Source: Isoetes taiwanensis
Taxonomy: Eukaryota > Streptophyta > Lycopodiopsida > Isoetales > Isoetaceae
Reading direction: 5' to 3'
NCBI GenBank assembly: GCA_021234155.1
Contig: JAJEKV010000013.1
Location: 7,815,682-7,879,681, forward strand
DNA: 64,000 bases
The notes under the pieces are model-generated. The model searched no databases. It was not told where the DNA came from and saw nothing but the letters and a program-made list of their open reading frames with translations. Made by a program: the position numbers and the translations under genes. Of this stretch, positions 1 through 12,974 are shown one piece after another; positions within the stretch are counted from its first letter, which is position 1; each line of letters opens with the position of its first letter.

Positions 1-245
1 CCTCAGCGTTAAGAAATGCTTGGTTTCAGGTCAAAAACCTGAGTCTTTGAGGTTGAGGCGCCCACTGGAACCTGCACGCCCTTATCTGGACCCCAAGAAA
101 ACCTTGAGGTCGGAGATCCATGGGAAAGCACCCTAAGAACCCTAGTCTTTTTTGCTTCTATGTTTCCTTACAGACATGGCACACAGCAGTGGCCAAGATC
201 TTTGGCACGGGGTAGTCCTGCCCAGCATATTTATCTGACAAGGCA

Positions 246-305
246 GCTGACGTTGATATTTATCTGACGTGGCTTCTGCTGACGTGTATAGTTTTGTAAC
301 GTGGC
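246..305 (+). promoter_or_regulatory. Cluster of four ACGT-core elements upstream of TOP3A
   Basis: Four ACGT cores lie at 250, 267, 282 and 299 within 53 bases, three of them in TGACGT or AACGTGG contexts. Plant bZIP factors are known to bind ACGT cores (G-box and C-box types). A short direct repeat (ATATTTATCTGAC) brackets part of the cluster. It ends about 75 bases before the TOP3A start codon, so it is probably in the promoter or 5' leader. No TATA box or start site could be fixed. The rest of 1-378 shows only a small hairpin (tcaggt/acctga near 27-43). Confidence 0.4.
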
Positions 306-378
306 TGCCGCGTTAGCGTATCCAGGAGAGCGGGAAATTTATACAAGAGAAAGGAAGGAGGAAATCCGGCGAAAGGAA

Positions 379-3300
379 ATGAGAACAATCCAAGCTTTGA
401 GTGTGGCGGAAAAGCCTTCTGTTGCCAAAGCAGTGGCTAATATCCTCTCTCATGGCAACATGAGAGTCCGTAATGGCCGATCTCCTTACAACAAAATCTT
501 CGAGTTTTCTTATACTCTTATGGGACAGCCGTGCACTATGCTCGTTACTTCTGTCACAGGCCATCTAATGGAGCTCGATTTTGAGGATCAATACCGTAAA
601 TGGCATTCATGTGATCCGGCAGTCTTGTATCACGCACCTGTTCGAAAACGTGTTCCACAGGTTTTGATATAAGAGAGTAGTTTTTAGTGGGTTCTGTTTG
701 ACTTTAGAAGCTGAGGCTTATGTTGTGGGAGTCTTAATTTGTAGGACAAGTTGAATTTGCAAACTACACTGCAAGAAGAAGCTAGGCGTTGTCAGTGGTT
801 AATTCTGTGGCTCGACTGTGATCGGGAGGGTGAAAATATAGCATTTGAAGTGATTGATGTGTGTCGGGGCTCAAATCCTGGCCTTAACATATGGCGTGCC
901 CATTTTTCAGCCCTCACTGACAGGTTGGGAAATACATAAAGGGACTACGTGCTCCATTTCCGAGCCATAATATGCATTGTATGTTCCATGTTTAGGGATA
1001 TCCAACAAGCAGTACAAACTTTGGGTCGACCCAATCAGTTTTTTGCAGACGCTGTTGATGCACGACAGGTAGGATGCCCTTTCGCATTTGTAGAACTTAT
1101 TTGCCAGTCTTTATACCATCACAATTGCTAAAAACACTCCCACATAGATGCATCAATGTTTATAAAATGAAGGTGGTAAGGTTTCATTTTATCTTGCACA
1201 TGCAATGCAGGAAATTGATTTGCGAATTGGAGCATCATTTACTCGTTTTCAGACAATGTTATTGAAGGACTCTTTTACATTTCCGTTTATTGAAGAAGCT
1301 GCCAATCTCGTACTCAGTTATGGTCCTTGCCAGGTTTGGTAACATACCATAGACTACTTTTTCAAATGATTCGCAAAAAGGCATTGTGTAAGACCGATAT
1401 TGCAGTTTCCTACACTTGGATTTGTGGTGGAACGATATTGGCAAGTTCAAGCACATGAACCGGAGGATTTTTGGACAATAAATTGTCATTACAAGTCAGA
1501 TGATGCCAGCGCATCTTTTAATTGGCAGTGAGTTGCACGGTGCTTTATCTTCCATGCATCGGCTATTTACAGTTTCATAATATCTATGCTGCTTAAAATG
1601 TTCCAGAGACAAACATGATACATTAGGTCAAGAAATCAAAAGACAATGCATGACATTGAACATAATTCACTTTCCTTCATTTTTCCGATATTAGAAAAAC
1701 TTTTTAGCTTCTAATTCTATGTTCTTGTAGACGGGGGCGGCTGTTTGACTATCTGGCAGCTGCAGTCATTTATGAAATGTGCATAGAGGAGCCAACTGCA
1801 ACGGTATAATTTTACAAGAAGAGTAACATACATATTTGCGCAGTTTTCTCAAGTATGCAACATGGGTAGGTGTGTGCAGTCACAGGTCAGGAATGCAAAA
1901 AGTACCCTCCACATCCATTAAATACAGTTGAGCTCCAAAAGCGAGCATCACGTTACTTCCGACTTGGATCAGAACAAACTATGAAGGTATATATAAGGTG
2001 CGTGACCTTATTGTTTTCCAAATGTTGTCCCTTGAAGCATCACTAAACATTGTCCAAACAAAGGTGTAAAGGAGATGCCTTTTCCTTAATGCACCATGAA
2101 CATATTATGGTTCTTTCTGAAACTTGTGAAGGAATTTGCTAGATGCCGTTCAGAATTGGTAGCATGGCATATCAACGTTTACAATTTCTTTGCCACATCC
2201 AGAAGTTCTGCTATGAAAGAAATTGAAAATCGAGTCTAAGACTATTATGAGTGACAAAACGAGTATAAACTTGGAGTATTTCCATCTTCTTATATAGACA
2301 CAAGTAGTATGGCACACTTCTGGCTTCTTTTGACCTAGAGGAGGTTTGGTGAGGCAGTAAGATTGATTCCTGGACTGTCAGAGTACTGCGTTGGTGAAGT
2401 TTTTTGAGGTGCTGAGGTGGATATGTTTGCCTTTGCAAAACATTAACCACTAAAAATGGGGGGCAAGGGGATCTTTCTTAGCCAGCTCATTCTAAAGGAT
2501 TAGAATGAGTGTACCAAGCTATCTTTTAGGATTTGATACAGTTATATTGATGTCGTTGTTTATATGCATTCATTTAACTGTTCTACTTTTTCCAGGTAGC
2601 TGAGGAGCTATACCAAGCTGGGTTTATAAGTTACCCTAGAACTGAAACTGATTTCTTCTCAGACAACACAGATCTTCAGGTCCTGCATAGTTTGTATCGT
2701 GATAAATGTATCTTCTGGGGAAGTTTGCATGTTTTACTGGAAGTTGGAGGGTGGAGAAGGAGATGGAAGGGCATTCAACTGTGAATCAAAAGAAAAAGCA
2801 TTGTGTACTGCATTGTGTACTGAAAGCACTATTCAAATAATTTAGTGATTGTTTTCGTATGTAGAATATCTGATGCTCTAGCCTTGTCATTGCAAAACTA
2901 CATTATTCATTCTCATCTCAGCCAGAGCCACTCTTCAACTTATTCTCATGCTATAATTTGATTTTACATCATTCTATTGGTGTACAATCAATATGGATAT
3001 ATTTTCATTTTCACATGCTCTAACTATTCTCTAATTTTTCTAGGGTTTGGTCAGGGAGCATACCCAACATTCTGTATGGGGGTCGTATGCCTTGCGTCTT
3101 CTAAATCCTGAAGAAAATCTGTGGAGGCATCCTAGTAATGGAGGCCATGATGATAAAGCACACCCACCTATTCACCCTACACGTTTTTCTGAGGGGGAAC
3201 ATAACTGGACAAACGATCACAAGGTGCTTAATTTCGTTAAGTTGTCTTTCATTCGAATAAAATAAGATGATTGTTCTAATGTTTAATATCAGGATGCCTA

Positions 3301-6300
3301 AAATATAATTGTAGATGCACAGTACAAGATATGATACTGGGAAAAGGAGAAATTATCAGTTTCTTTATATTCACAGCACCTCAACTTACAATCACACAGA
3401 AAGGCTATTGATTGCATGCAAATCCTCTTTTGTCTCATATCAAGTTCCATATAAAAGATATACTTGGCAAGTCCTCTTATGGCAAAGAAGGTTACAAGTG
3501 TAGGATGTCTCGCATATAGTTCTTTTAGCTGAATTGACAGCTTTTGCCATTGCAACTATAACCAAATTATATGTTACAGTTCATATATACAGTTGTAGCC
3601 TCTAGCATGTCCACAAAAATGCTTCCTTGGCTAGCTCTAAGGCCTCAAAAGACCTATCTGAAAAAAGCATCAAATAAAGCTGGTACATTGAGCCTTCACA
3701 TTGGCCTGCCTGACTAGATAGCGGCTAGATGTTCCATTACTCTCAAGATGGAGATTAATCGGCTCGTGTGCCATGATCTAGCGTGGTCTTATATAACTCG
3801 GATGCGTGGCAGTTTCTAAAGAACTTACTACCAACATGCAGTAAAGACTACTTAATGTAACTGTGATGCAAAGGTTGAAGCAGATGACTCCTTGATATAA
3901 CTGTGATGCGAAGGTTGAAGCAGGCTGAGGAAAAATGCCTAGACCCAACAGCTATTCGGCTGAAATTGAATCTGAAGAGCACTTTATCTATTATTCTAGG
4001 ACCATATCCATGCTAAAGCTTATTAGGTTAGCAGACCAGAAAGTGCCTGGTAATTTATTTCAACAAGCAGCTTAATAGAAGAGACCTGTTCAAGCAACAA
4101 GGTTGTATGGACTTTGAAACATAGGATTGATGATACACAGATAGAATTCACCTCTTTTTTGGTTGACAACAAGAACAAGGAGAAGCCAGATCCGATTCCG
4201 ACTTGGCAGCATGGTTTTAAGAATTGTTCCAATTAACATCAATGAAATCCTGGGAGGAAATCTGATGAGATTCTTGTTCAAGCGCTATTTCAAGATGTTG
4301 TAGCAATATATTGATGTTTGACGTATGAATTTTGTGCTGCATAACCAATATCTGCTGTCATAAGCTGATGGTTTTGTGCATTCTATGACATGAATACCAC
4401 ATAACTTTATCTGTGGTCGATTCATCTAGAAGTAATCCAACACAGTGACTTTATTTGCAGAGGATATATGAGCTAGTTGTTCGTCATTTCCTTGCGTGTG
4501 TTTCTCAACCTGCTCTTGGATATGGGACGAAAGCTACCATTGACATAGCAGGAGAGCAATTCTCAGCATCTGGCCTCATGATTCTTGCTGTAAGAACATG
4601 CTGTTCTCAGTACAAATTTTATTTCTTCTTACAGTTATTACGTTAATGATGTCAAGATTATGTATGACTGGTTACATTGATTTTGCTCCTGATATTGCTT
4701 TTAGAAAAACTATCTTGAAGTTTATCGGTTTGAAACATGGGGCGCATCAACAATTCCAAATTTTGAAGTAGGCATGCAGGTAAGTATTGCTCTCTAATGT
4801 AGGATTTGAAATGCATCTATGTTAGGATTTTCAAATTCAATAATGCCAATCCAGTTTAAACGTATTAATCAATGGAACTCTTTTCTAGTTCCTTCCAACT
4901 AGGCTTACACTTGATATGGGTACAACAACGCCGCCGCCTCTGCTCTCAGAAGCTGATTTAATCAGTCTGATGGATCAGGTTAGTTGGTAATCACTCTGGT
5001 GAGAGAACTATTTAATTTCTACGATATTACCTTGCGATGAATGCTATGAATCTCAAAATATATTAATTGTGAAGGATTGCTAATCCCACCTAGGACTATG
5101 CCCTCTCAGACTGCAATGCTCTTCTTACCCCATGACTTTCTTAGTTGCTACTCCTGGTTGATGTTTTTGTGATAGTAAATCTTAGTGGATGGGTGTTTTT
5201 CTGAAATCGCAACTAGGACTGGTCTTCCTGGACAAGGTATTTAGTTTCTGATGCAGCATGCAGTTGGGCTCACAATAAAACCCTGGAAAGAGGCCCTTAA
5301 TGTTGCTAATTTTTTTTATAGTGTGATCTTTAGAAGCGGTCAACTACATGAAAATTTGCTAGAGTAGGAGCTTATGACAGATTATTCGATGTGTTTGTAC
5401 ATATCTATTTTTGAGCATGGGCAGACCATGCCATTGGTCTATTGGCCTTCGCAATTTGGATTGCACACTTCAAAAAGAGGCATGACATCAGAACAAAAAG
5501 CACAGACTCTTAATGAATAAGTATGGAGAAAGGAAATAATTAACGTCTATGGAAGACCCATGGGGTCATTGAGACCGAGAACATACTTGGATCTGCAAGG
5601 AGGGCACTAACCTCCAACACACTTAAAAGTCTATTACTAAAAATATCTATTAAATTTTCATGAAAAAATCCTAGGAAGATGTCCCATTCACTTTCCTGGC
5701 TGCTTTCAACAATGTATCTCTTTTATTTCTTATCAAGTGGACTGTTTTGTTTCTTAACATGTTTGCACTTCTGAAAAGACTGCTTGTGCTTCTGTTTTCT
5801 GCCTGCTTAGGTCGCTAATGTCAACCCCTTAAATCATGAAATCCCTTTCCTTTGGGGAGGCATCTATAGTTCTATTCTGTTGTTGATCTTTATGAACAAG
5901 AATGAAGAAATTTTTGTTTGCCTTAGTCTTGTTGGGGTGATGATGATGCTCCCTTTTTTGAGCAGGCAAGCTCATCATATTTTTGGTTATAGTACTTGAC
6001 AAAGCTGCTGTAAGGACGTTAGATATCTGAAGAGGGTATTTTATTTATGGAAAAGCCTAGAGGGTTAAACATTTTGATTTTTCATGAAAATCAGTACATT
6101 GATCAGCCAGCATTTTCGACAAAACAAAAGCCAGCCAAGGGAGTCTCAATTGGCTCTTTTGGAAGTTCCCTTCATCGGTTATGAGAATTTGGTCAATATC
6201 ACTTATAATGGGGGAGTTTAACCATAGAGTATATTCTCATATGTGCCTGCGTAAAATATGTCCACTTTCTTTTCCTAAAGAGTAAATGTGATATGATAAG

Positions 6301-8709
6301 TTCTTGCACAGGCTGGAATTGGAACTGATGCAACAATGCATGATCACATTAAGAAATTACTGGATCGCTATTATGCTACAAAGGATGCAAACACACGGTT
6401 CTCTCCTACAGCTCTTGTATGCTTACTAATTTTTAGCACATAGCCATTCAAGTAACAGTAATCCATAAAGCACTGCTTTTGTCTTTACAGGGTGAAGCAT
6501 TGGTGATGGGATATGATTCCATGGGGTAAGTCTCAACTATATAGGCATGAACTCAGAAAGGGCTTTCAAGCCGTTTGTTCGTTTGGGTATCCATTTCAGT
6601 GGATTGACAGCATGCTTCTTAAATTTGGCACTGTTTTGCATGCAAGAAAAGCTCGGGAGGTATATTGATGGTAAACCAGGTTACATAGAGATTCATTTAT
6701 ATGACTGCAGGTATGAGCTTTGGAAGCCTTATCTTCGAGCTATGATGGAGAGGGACATGAAGTCTGTAAGTGATGGTAGTAAAAGTAAAGCACAGGTGCT
6801 CGAGACTTCTCTTCAGCAAATGAAGCACTGCTTCCTTGATGTAGGCCCAACTACTTTATGTACAAATGCTGTGCTTCCAGTTAACCTTGTGTGGATGTGG
6901 GTTATAGCATAATGATAAGAGTGTCAGATCCTCCATGTATAGGTTTGGCACATCACATGGTTGACATAGATAGGACAGGTAAGGCTCCTCTTCAGCAAAT
7001 GAAACTGATGTGTGCCCAACTATTTCTGCACAGGTACTGTACTTGCAGTTACCTTCTGTGATGTGAGACGTAACAGATCAATAAAGTGTGATAGCCTCCT
7101 TGGATAGTGTGCGATTGTTGCAGATGTTTGGAATAGATTGATCAAGTAACAAAAGCATCATCCACTATTGTTTCTTAAGGCGTGTATATATTGGTGTTGT
7201 AGGCGAGAACAAAGAAGCAGAAGCTTGTGGATGCCATGGAGCTATTCTTTGACAGGTTGGTGCTACTTAAACACATATTGCCTACTTTAGTACCACAGAA
7301 AGCAGGTGGTCCCAAGGATTTTATTGCCCATCCTCCACAGAACCCAGAATGAGGAGCAACGTAGTGCTGGGGAGGTTGTACGTTCATGTGCTGCCTGTGG
7401 GGAATCACAAATGGCCCTAAAGAAGAAACAAGTATGAGAATTCAGCTTTATCCCTTCTTGATTTCACAAACGTGCTCTCTTAAGAAGCTTTTAGAGAGGC
7501 TGATATGTTTTGCACATATCTCATTGTATTATCAGGATGGGAAATACATGATTGGATGCCTGAATTACCCACAGGTATGTCTTTTATGTAGATAGAATTT
7601 TTGTGCATTACGGCTCATTTGATATGCTGATGCTCTTTCTCAACGGATCTCCAGTGCCGCAATGTTGTCTGGTTACCAGGTGCAGTTTTGGAGGCTTCAG
7701 TCACAGAACAGATATGCGCTTCTTGTAGACCTGGTAAAAAGAATTTCTTAGCTGTATTCCCGCTGTATCACCTGAATCTGTTTATCTCGCAGATTCTTTC
7801 ACTAGTTCAATTTGTTTAGAAAAGCATCATGAAGCCACAAATTTGGCATCATAGACATTTTATTTGAAAGGCAAGGAAACAACTGATATGGGATAGGTGC
7901 AGGTAATGTTTTCAAGATATGCTTCAAATTTAGGAGAGCAGAAATTCCTCCACAGTATAATACCATATATACTGGTGAGTTACAATAATTGATTATTACA
8001 ATGTCAGTCAGGTGCATACTACTAATGATAAGATTGCTGTAGGTTGCATAGGTGGATGTGATGATGTGTTAACTGACATTTTTACACTATGTGGGGGTGG
8101 AAACCGATCAACTGGCGCTAATGGTAACTGGGGCTTTATATCGCTTAGTCATTTTACTAAGTGGGGTTTTAGCTTCTCTTCGGAACGTTTTCCTCTAGGT
8201 AATTCAGCCCCACGAAGATCTCAGGTGGCTTCAGTAAATGCAAGAACACAACCCCGAAACCGTGCTGAACGAGCATCTAATCCAGTGCAAGCTCAGAACC
8301 AGAGGCGGATACCAGATGTGCAACGAGGTTATTTCAACTCAGCATTTTCTTCATCATACCACTGGATGTTGACATTTTTTTGCAAACAGGAGCTGAGGAA
8401 GTGATGTGTACATGCCAAGAAAGTTGTGTTCTATTTACTGCAAATACGGAGGCAAATCGGGGTAGAAAGTTTTATAGATGCCGCACTAGGACCTGCGAAT
8501 TTTTTAAGTATGTTCATACACCTCAAGACAAAGAGTTAAACCATGATTCTTACACATTATTTGTGTTTAGGTGGGAAGATGATGTACAACAACGAGATGC
8601 ACCACATCCAAACCGGACTGGTGGTCGTGGTGGTGCTGCCCAGAACGGGGGCAGAGTTCAAGGGGGACCGTATGTTGGACGAGCTACAGGAGAAATGTTT
8701 CGAATCTAG
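379..8709 (+). CDS. TOP3A: DNA topoisomerase 3-alpha, 24 exons
   Basis: Type IA topoisomerase, the family that works with a RecQ helicase and RMI1 to dissolve recombination intermediates in the nucleus. Exons read: 379-660, 745-923, 996-1068, 1211-1333, 1406-1527, 1731-1803, 1870-1986, 2596-2679, 3044-3223, 4461-4589, 4705-4779, 4889-4978, 6312-6416, 6491-6525, 6711-6840, 7203-7255, 7341-7431, 7536-7574, 7655-7733, 7903-7974, 8043-8123, 8199-8327, 8390-8507, 8571-8709. All junctions are GT-AG and keep frame, totalling 2598 bases (865 residues plus stop). Order: TOPRIM start (VAEKPSVAK) in exon 1; acidic DCDREGEN in exon 2; [13 protein letters not shown] in exon 4; catalytic-tyrosine motif SYPRTETD in exon 8; HPPIHPT in exon 9; GIGTDAT in exon 13. 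A C4 zinc finger (CAAC to QICASC) spans exons 17-19, a second Cys-rich stretch (GCIGGCDD) is in exon 21, and a GRF zinc finger (CTCQ to CEFFKW) spans exons 23-24, before a Gly/Arg-rich tail. The ATG at 379 is chosen because family similarity begins there and no earlier in-frame ATG exists. Length is close to other plant copies. Exon edges are my reading, not transcript evidence. Confidence 0.95.
3858..3924 (+). repeat. Tandem duplication in a TOP3A intron
   Basis: A unit beginning TAACTGTGATGC and continuing through AAGGTTGAAGCAG occurs twice with a period of 40 bases, with one difference in the shared part. It lies in the intron between the exons ending at 3223 and starting at 4461. This intron and the one at 4979-6311 are the two largest of the gene, and I see nothing else recognisable in them. 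Confidence 0.7.
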
Positions 8710-9190
8710 CAGGGAATTAATACGTTCAGGAATAGGCTAATATCCAAGGTGCTCTGCTAACAAAATCAGGCCATCCTGCACCCTAGATTGGTATTTGCTG
8801 GCTAACCTGAGTCGACCTAACGAATCTATAATCTATTTAAGCTCTTGAAATAACCTAGTTGAATTTTGTAGTCTTAGTTCATCTAGTCGTCCTTTGAATT
8901 TATAGTTTGGATGAGAGGGGTGGCCCATTTCTGTTTTCCGATCCCTTGTGTATTATGAAATTGTGTATTATGAAATTGAGTTGGTAAGGAGCATATTAAT
9001 TGTCACATACTAAAAATTTTGCCGTGAAATTTTTTGGCGGACCCTAGGCGAGTGGCAGAGCTGCAAGTGGCACCGCCCGTGCGCCTAGCGACCACCAGGA
9101 AATTTTGTGACGATTCGTCGGTGAAATTTCCCTAATGGAAAAAGGGGGCTTGAAATTGGCTCCCTGATTTTCTTTCTGGTAAATTTCCTA
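8710..9190. other. 3' flank of TOP3A with a short inverted repeat
   Basis: This stretch follows the TOP3A stop and should hold its 3' UTR; no single polyadenylation site stands out. At about 9024-9050 and 9087-9110 there is an imperfect inverted repeat of about 24 bases (AAATTTT, GGCGG, CTAGGCG against its complement). It is followed by GTCGGTGAAATTTCC and a related inverted version near 9178-9205. Such clustered short repeats can be subterminal repeats of a DNA transposon, but no terminal repeats or duplication were found. Confidence 0.4.
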
Positions 9191-12100
9191 CAATTCTTCG
9201 TTGGTGGTGCCGCTTTGCAAGGGAAGGTGAGGCCATCACAAGGGAAGAGGAAATCATTGCCTTTGTATGCTTTCATTGGGGCAAGAAGGGACACTTTAGA
9301 AAGAACTGTAGAAAGCTCCAATGAGATATTGAGCAGTATCTTTAAGATAAAGTCAAAGAAGTCAGCCCTGAAAACTTCTTCCACTTCAATATCTCAATCT
9401 GTTCTGTTATCATCCTTGTCATTAGATTCTCCTCAAGCTACTGCAGTGAATATTTCTAATCTTTTTATTGATCAACTTGAAATACAATTTCTTTGTAGTG
9501 TGCCTGAGATGTTTCAGTCAGATACATAGTTATCCGATTCGGGTGCCACGAAACATTTGTCCAACAAACAAGAGTTGTTTAATCAACTTAAACCTCATGC
9601 ATCTACTATAGTTCGTATGGCTGATGGCAATCTTGCTAAATCCAAAGGTATTGGTGTTGTTTTTCTTGAAAATGATGAACGTGTTATGCTCAAAATTGAT
9701 GTTGTTATCCATGTACGTGGATTTCTGGTGAACTTACTTGGCATTTCTGAATTTGATCGGAAAATGGGCTATTCTGTTCTTTTCACTGACAACGAGGTAC
9801 ATGTTATGAGGAAAAATCCATTGCAGCATGTGGACTTACAGTCTTTAGGTCCTATAGCTCGAGGGAAATTCCATGATGATGGGTTATATTACCTTAGTGC
9901 TAAATCTTTAGCACGCACAAATTCTTCTCTTGTAGCAGGAATTTCTAAAACGCTTGAACAATTATGGCATGCTCGATTTGAAAATCTTTATAGTGACGCA
10001 TTGCAAGTTGCCTCTACGTTAAAAATGGTTGATGGCTTATCTAAAGTTGGGCCACAACATGCTGATTGTACTGTCTGTAGACTTGAGAAACAACTTCAAG
10101 TGCCTCCCCATCCTTTGGAATTAGTACACTTGAATATTTGTTACATGCCCATTCCATCTCTTGGTGGCAGAGGTACTTCTTACTGTTTATTAATGATTAC
10201 AGCAGATACACATGGGTCTAATGCCTAAAACTTAAATCTGAAGCTTTTCTTACATTCAAACGTTTCAGTCTACGACTATTAAAGCCCTCAAAACAGATAA
10301 TGTAGGTCAGTATCTTTCCAAAGAATTTCAAGATTACATTGTATCGAAGGGATTCATAGGCAGCTGATAGTATCGTATGCTCATGGGTGTTATCGAGTGC
10401 AATAATAGAACCCTTTTGCGGATTGCAAGATGCATGTTGAAATAGAAGCAATTACCAACTAATTTTTTGGGGAAAGCTATTACAACAGTAGCATACTTGG
10501 CTAATAGATTGCCTACCAAAGCCTTGCATCTCAAAACTCCATTTGGAGCTCTTCATGACATCAAACTAGATGTCTCTCACCTGAGAATTTTTTGTTGTCT
10601 TGCATATGCTACAATTCCCACCAGGGCAAGCTTTCAAATCGAGTTACCAAGATAATTTTTGTTGGCTATCTGGACAATATGAAAGCGTGGAAGTGTTTCG
10701 ATCCATTAGCAAAAAGATATTTGCTTTCAGAAGCAAGGTTTTTATAGAAGATGATATTTATTCATCTGATGTGTTTTAGATACCAAATGAAGCTTATGAA
10801 AGCAATTAGAAGATCACTTTATATATCGACCTAAAGGGCCTACTTTAAGTCTACCACATGTTATTCCTACTATTTTTCGTTCATCTCCACTCTCTGATTT
10901 ACCACTTCCTTTATTTTCTCAACTTATCATCAATAGTTCCACCATCCCATCATCACATTCCAATAGTCCAAATATATCTCCCAATTCTTAATTTCCAATC
11001 TGCTCAGCATGCTGTTCACATCACAATTTCTCTCCGTCTTCTCTTCATGATACCACGTTCTCCCCATCACTTTCACCTCTGTCCTTATCACAACAAAATG
11101 AGCCAGACTAGCTTTCTTTTCTGCCTGACTCGTCACCAGGACTTGCTGGTTTATCACCTTAAATTGAGTTTTGTAACTATGTAGTTATGGCCAAAGCCTT
11201 ATCTTCTCATGAGCTGCTGACATACGCTGAAGCATCTAAAGACTAACACTGGAATGATGTTATACCAGCTGAAATCTACATGTTGCATCAACACCACTTG
11301 GGATTTAGTCCTTAAACCATCAAACACGAATATTGTTGCCAACAAATGGGTCTACAGAACTAAGCATCATTTTGATGGTGTATTTTTGAAGCACAAGGCC
11401 ATATTAGTCACAAAGGGTTTCACACAATAGGAGGGGCTTGATTATCATGAAGTCTTTGCTCTTGTCGTACAGATATCTACTCTAAGAGCAGTCCTTGCAC
11501 TTGAGCCGCAAAACAGTAGTCTGTTTATCAATGAGATTTCAAATCTACTTTCCTCAATGGAGGTTTAGAGGAAAACATATACATATACAGCAATCAACAG
11601 GATTCAACGATCCCCAACATCCAGATTATGTGTGCAAATTGAATAAGAGCATTTATGGTCTTCGACAAGCTCCAAGATGCTGGAATCAAAAGATCAACTC
11701 ATTCTTCCTTCACCTTGGTTATCACAGATCAAGAGTACATTGCAATCTCTATTACAAAACTGAAAATGCAAAGATCTCCATTCTCTTGCTTTATGTTGAT
11801 GATATGGTGCTCACAGGGGATGCAGGTGGAGTATCAGGGGATGCAGGTGGAGTATCGGCTTTTATCAAAGAATTGCTCAGCTCCAATTTTGACATCACAG
11901 ATCTAGGTTTAATGCATTACTATTTAAGTTTGGAAGTTTGGCATCAACTCAATGGTGTCTACTTGACGCAACACAAATACATATATGACACTTTAGACAA
12001 GTTCAATATGCGTGGTTACAAGCCATCAACAACACCTGTGTACCGTTGACAGATTCTTACCTCAGAATCCTCTCAAGAAGATGTCGATGCCATAGTCTAT

Positions 12101-12974
12101 AGGCAATTATGAGCTCTTCTGTATCTCACCATTTCCAGAGCTGATATTGTCTTTACAGTTGGTGTACTCACACGATTTACGCAACCATCTCAAGATTGCT
12201 CATAGGACGTGTCTTTATTACTTCCACAGTCAGACCGCTCTACTCAGATTTCGACATAGCAACAAGTGATAATGAATCCAGAAAATGTCTCACATGTTAT
12301 ATCTCGTATCTCCTTCCTTGCTGGCAATCCCATTACATGGCACTCCAAAAAAATAGTCTACTACAAGTTTGAGTACTACGGAGGCTGAATTAAAAGCCTT
12401 TTGTACAACAGTATAAGAAATGTTATGGATTGTCCATTTGTTTGAAGACTTCGGCATCAAAGTTTCTCCAGGATCCATTTTGTGTGTGATAATATGGGAG
12501 CTATCTCACATGCTAAAGACTACCGATGGCATCCTAAAATGAAACGTATGGCCATCAAACATGTTTCATCCGAGAATATTTGGAAAATGGATCTCTTATA
12601 CTTCACTACTGTTCCACACACAAACAAGCAGCAGATGGATTTACTAAACCAATCTCATGCAGTAAATTTACAAAAATGAAGGATATGTTACATCTTACTT
12701 CTTTTTCCCCCAGCAGTTCTCGTCATCAGGAGGGGTGTTAGCATATTTAATATGTCTATAGCTTAGTGATGATGTCACACTGTTGAGGTGGCATGTAGAT
12801 GACATGGCATATATAAGCTATAGTCATTCTAAAGTTAACTGAGTTTTCTGTTTGGATTACATAGAGCGTCTGCAGTGGACTGCATCTTGTATCTCCTCCT
12901 TCATTCCATATATGATCCAAGACACCTTCACTTAGCATAGACTCTTTGGTATAGGCGTGTGATTTATTCCAACA
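9190..12974 (+). mobile_element. Ty1/copia LTR retrotransposon remnant (old)
   Basis: Plus-strand copia-order remnant. A zinc-knuckle-like stretch (C..W.KKGHF..NC) lies near 9260-9315, then protease and GAG-pre-integrase similarity (9530-10110), a weak integrase region (10110-10650), reverse transcriptase with the YVDD motif (about 11340-12050) and RNase H-like sequence (12290-12680). A polypurine tract (12724-12735) leads into a TG-starting 3' LTR. No convincing 5' LTR or primer-binding site was found. The coding sequence is broken in many places, so the copy is a fossil and clearly older than the other copia elements here. Confidence 0.85.
12736..12974 (+). repeat. Probable 3' LTR of the old copia remnant
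   Basis: It starts TGTTAG directly after a purine tract ending GGAGGGG, as expected for a copia 3' LTR, and can end at CCAACA, which would give TGTT...AACA inverted ends and a length of about 239 bases. The right end is inferred only from that symmetry and from the start of LINE-like sequence just beyond. Confidence 0.5.

Noticed and set aside
301-378. In-frame extension of TOP3A upstream of 379 from a GTG codon
   Set aside because: No ATG lies in the extension and family similarity begins at the Met at 379.
6547-6710. Open frame running into the TOP3A exon at 6711 as extra coding sequence
   Set aside because: The family sequence goes directly from YDSMG to YELWKP, and GT/AG sites at 6526 and 6710 remove this stretch in frame.
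10858-11184. 108-residue plus frame with hydrophobic character
   Set aside because: Falls between integrase and reverse transcriptase of the old copia remnant and has no domain; read as out-of-frame or linker sequence.
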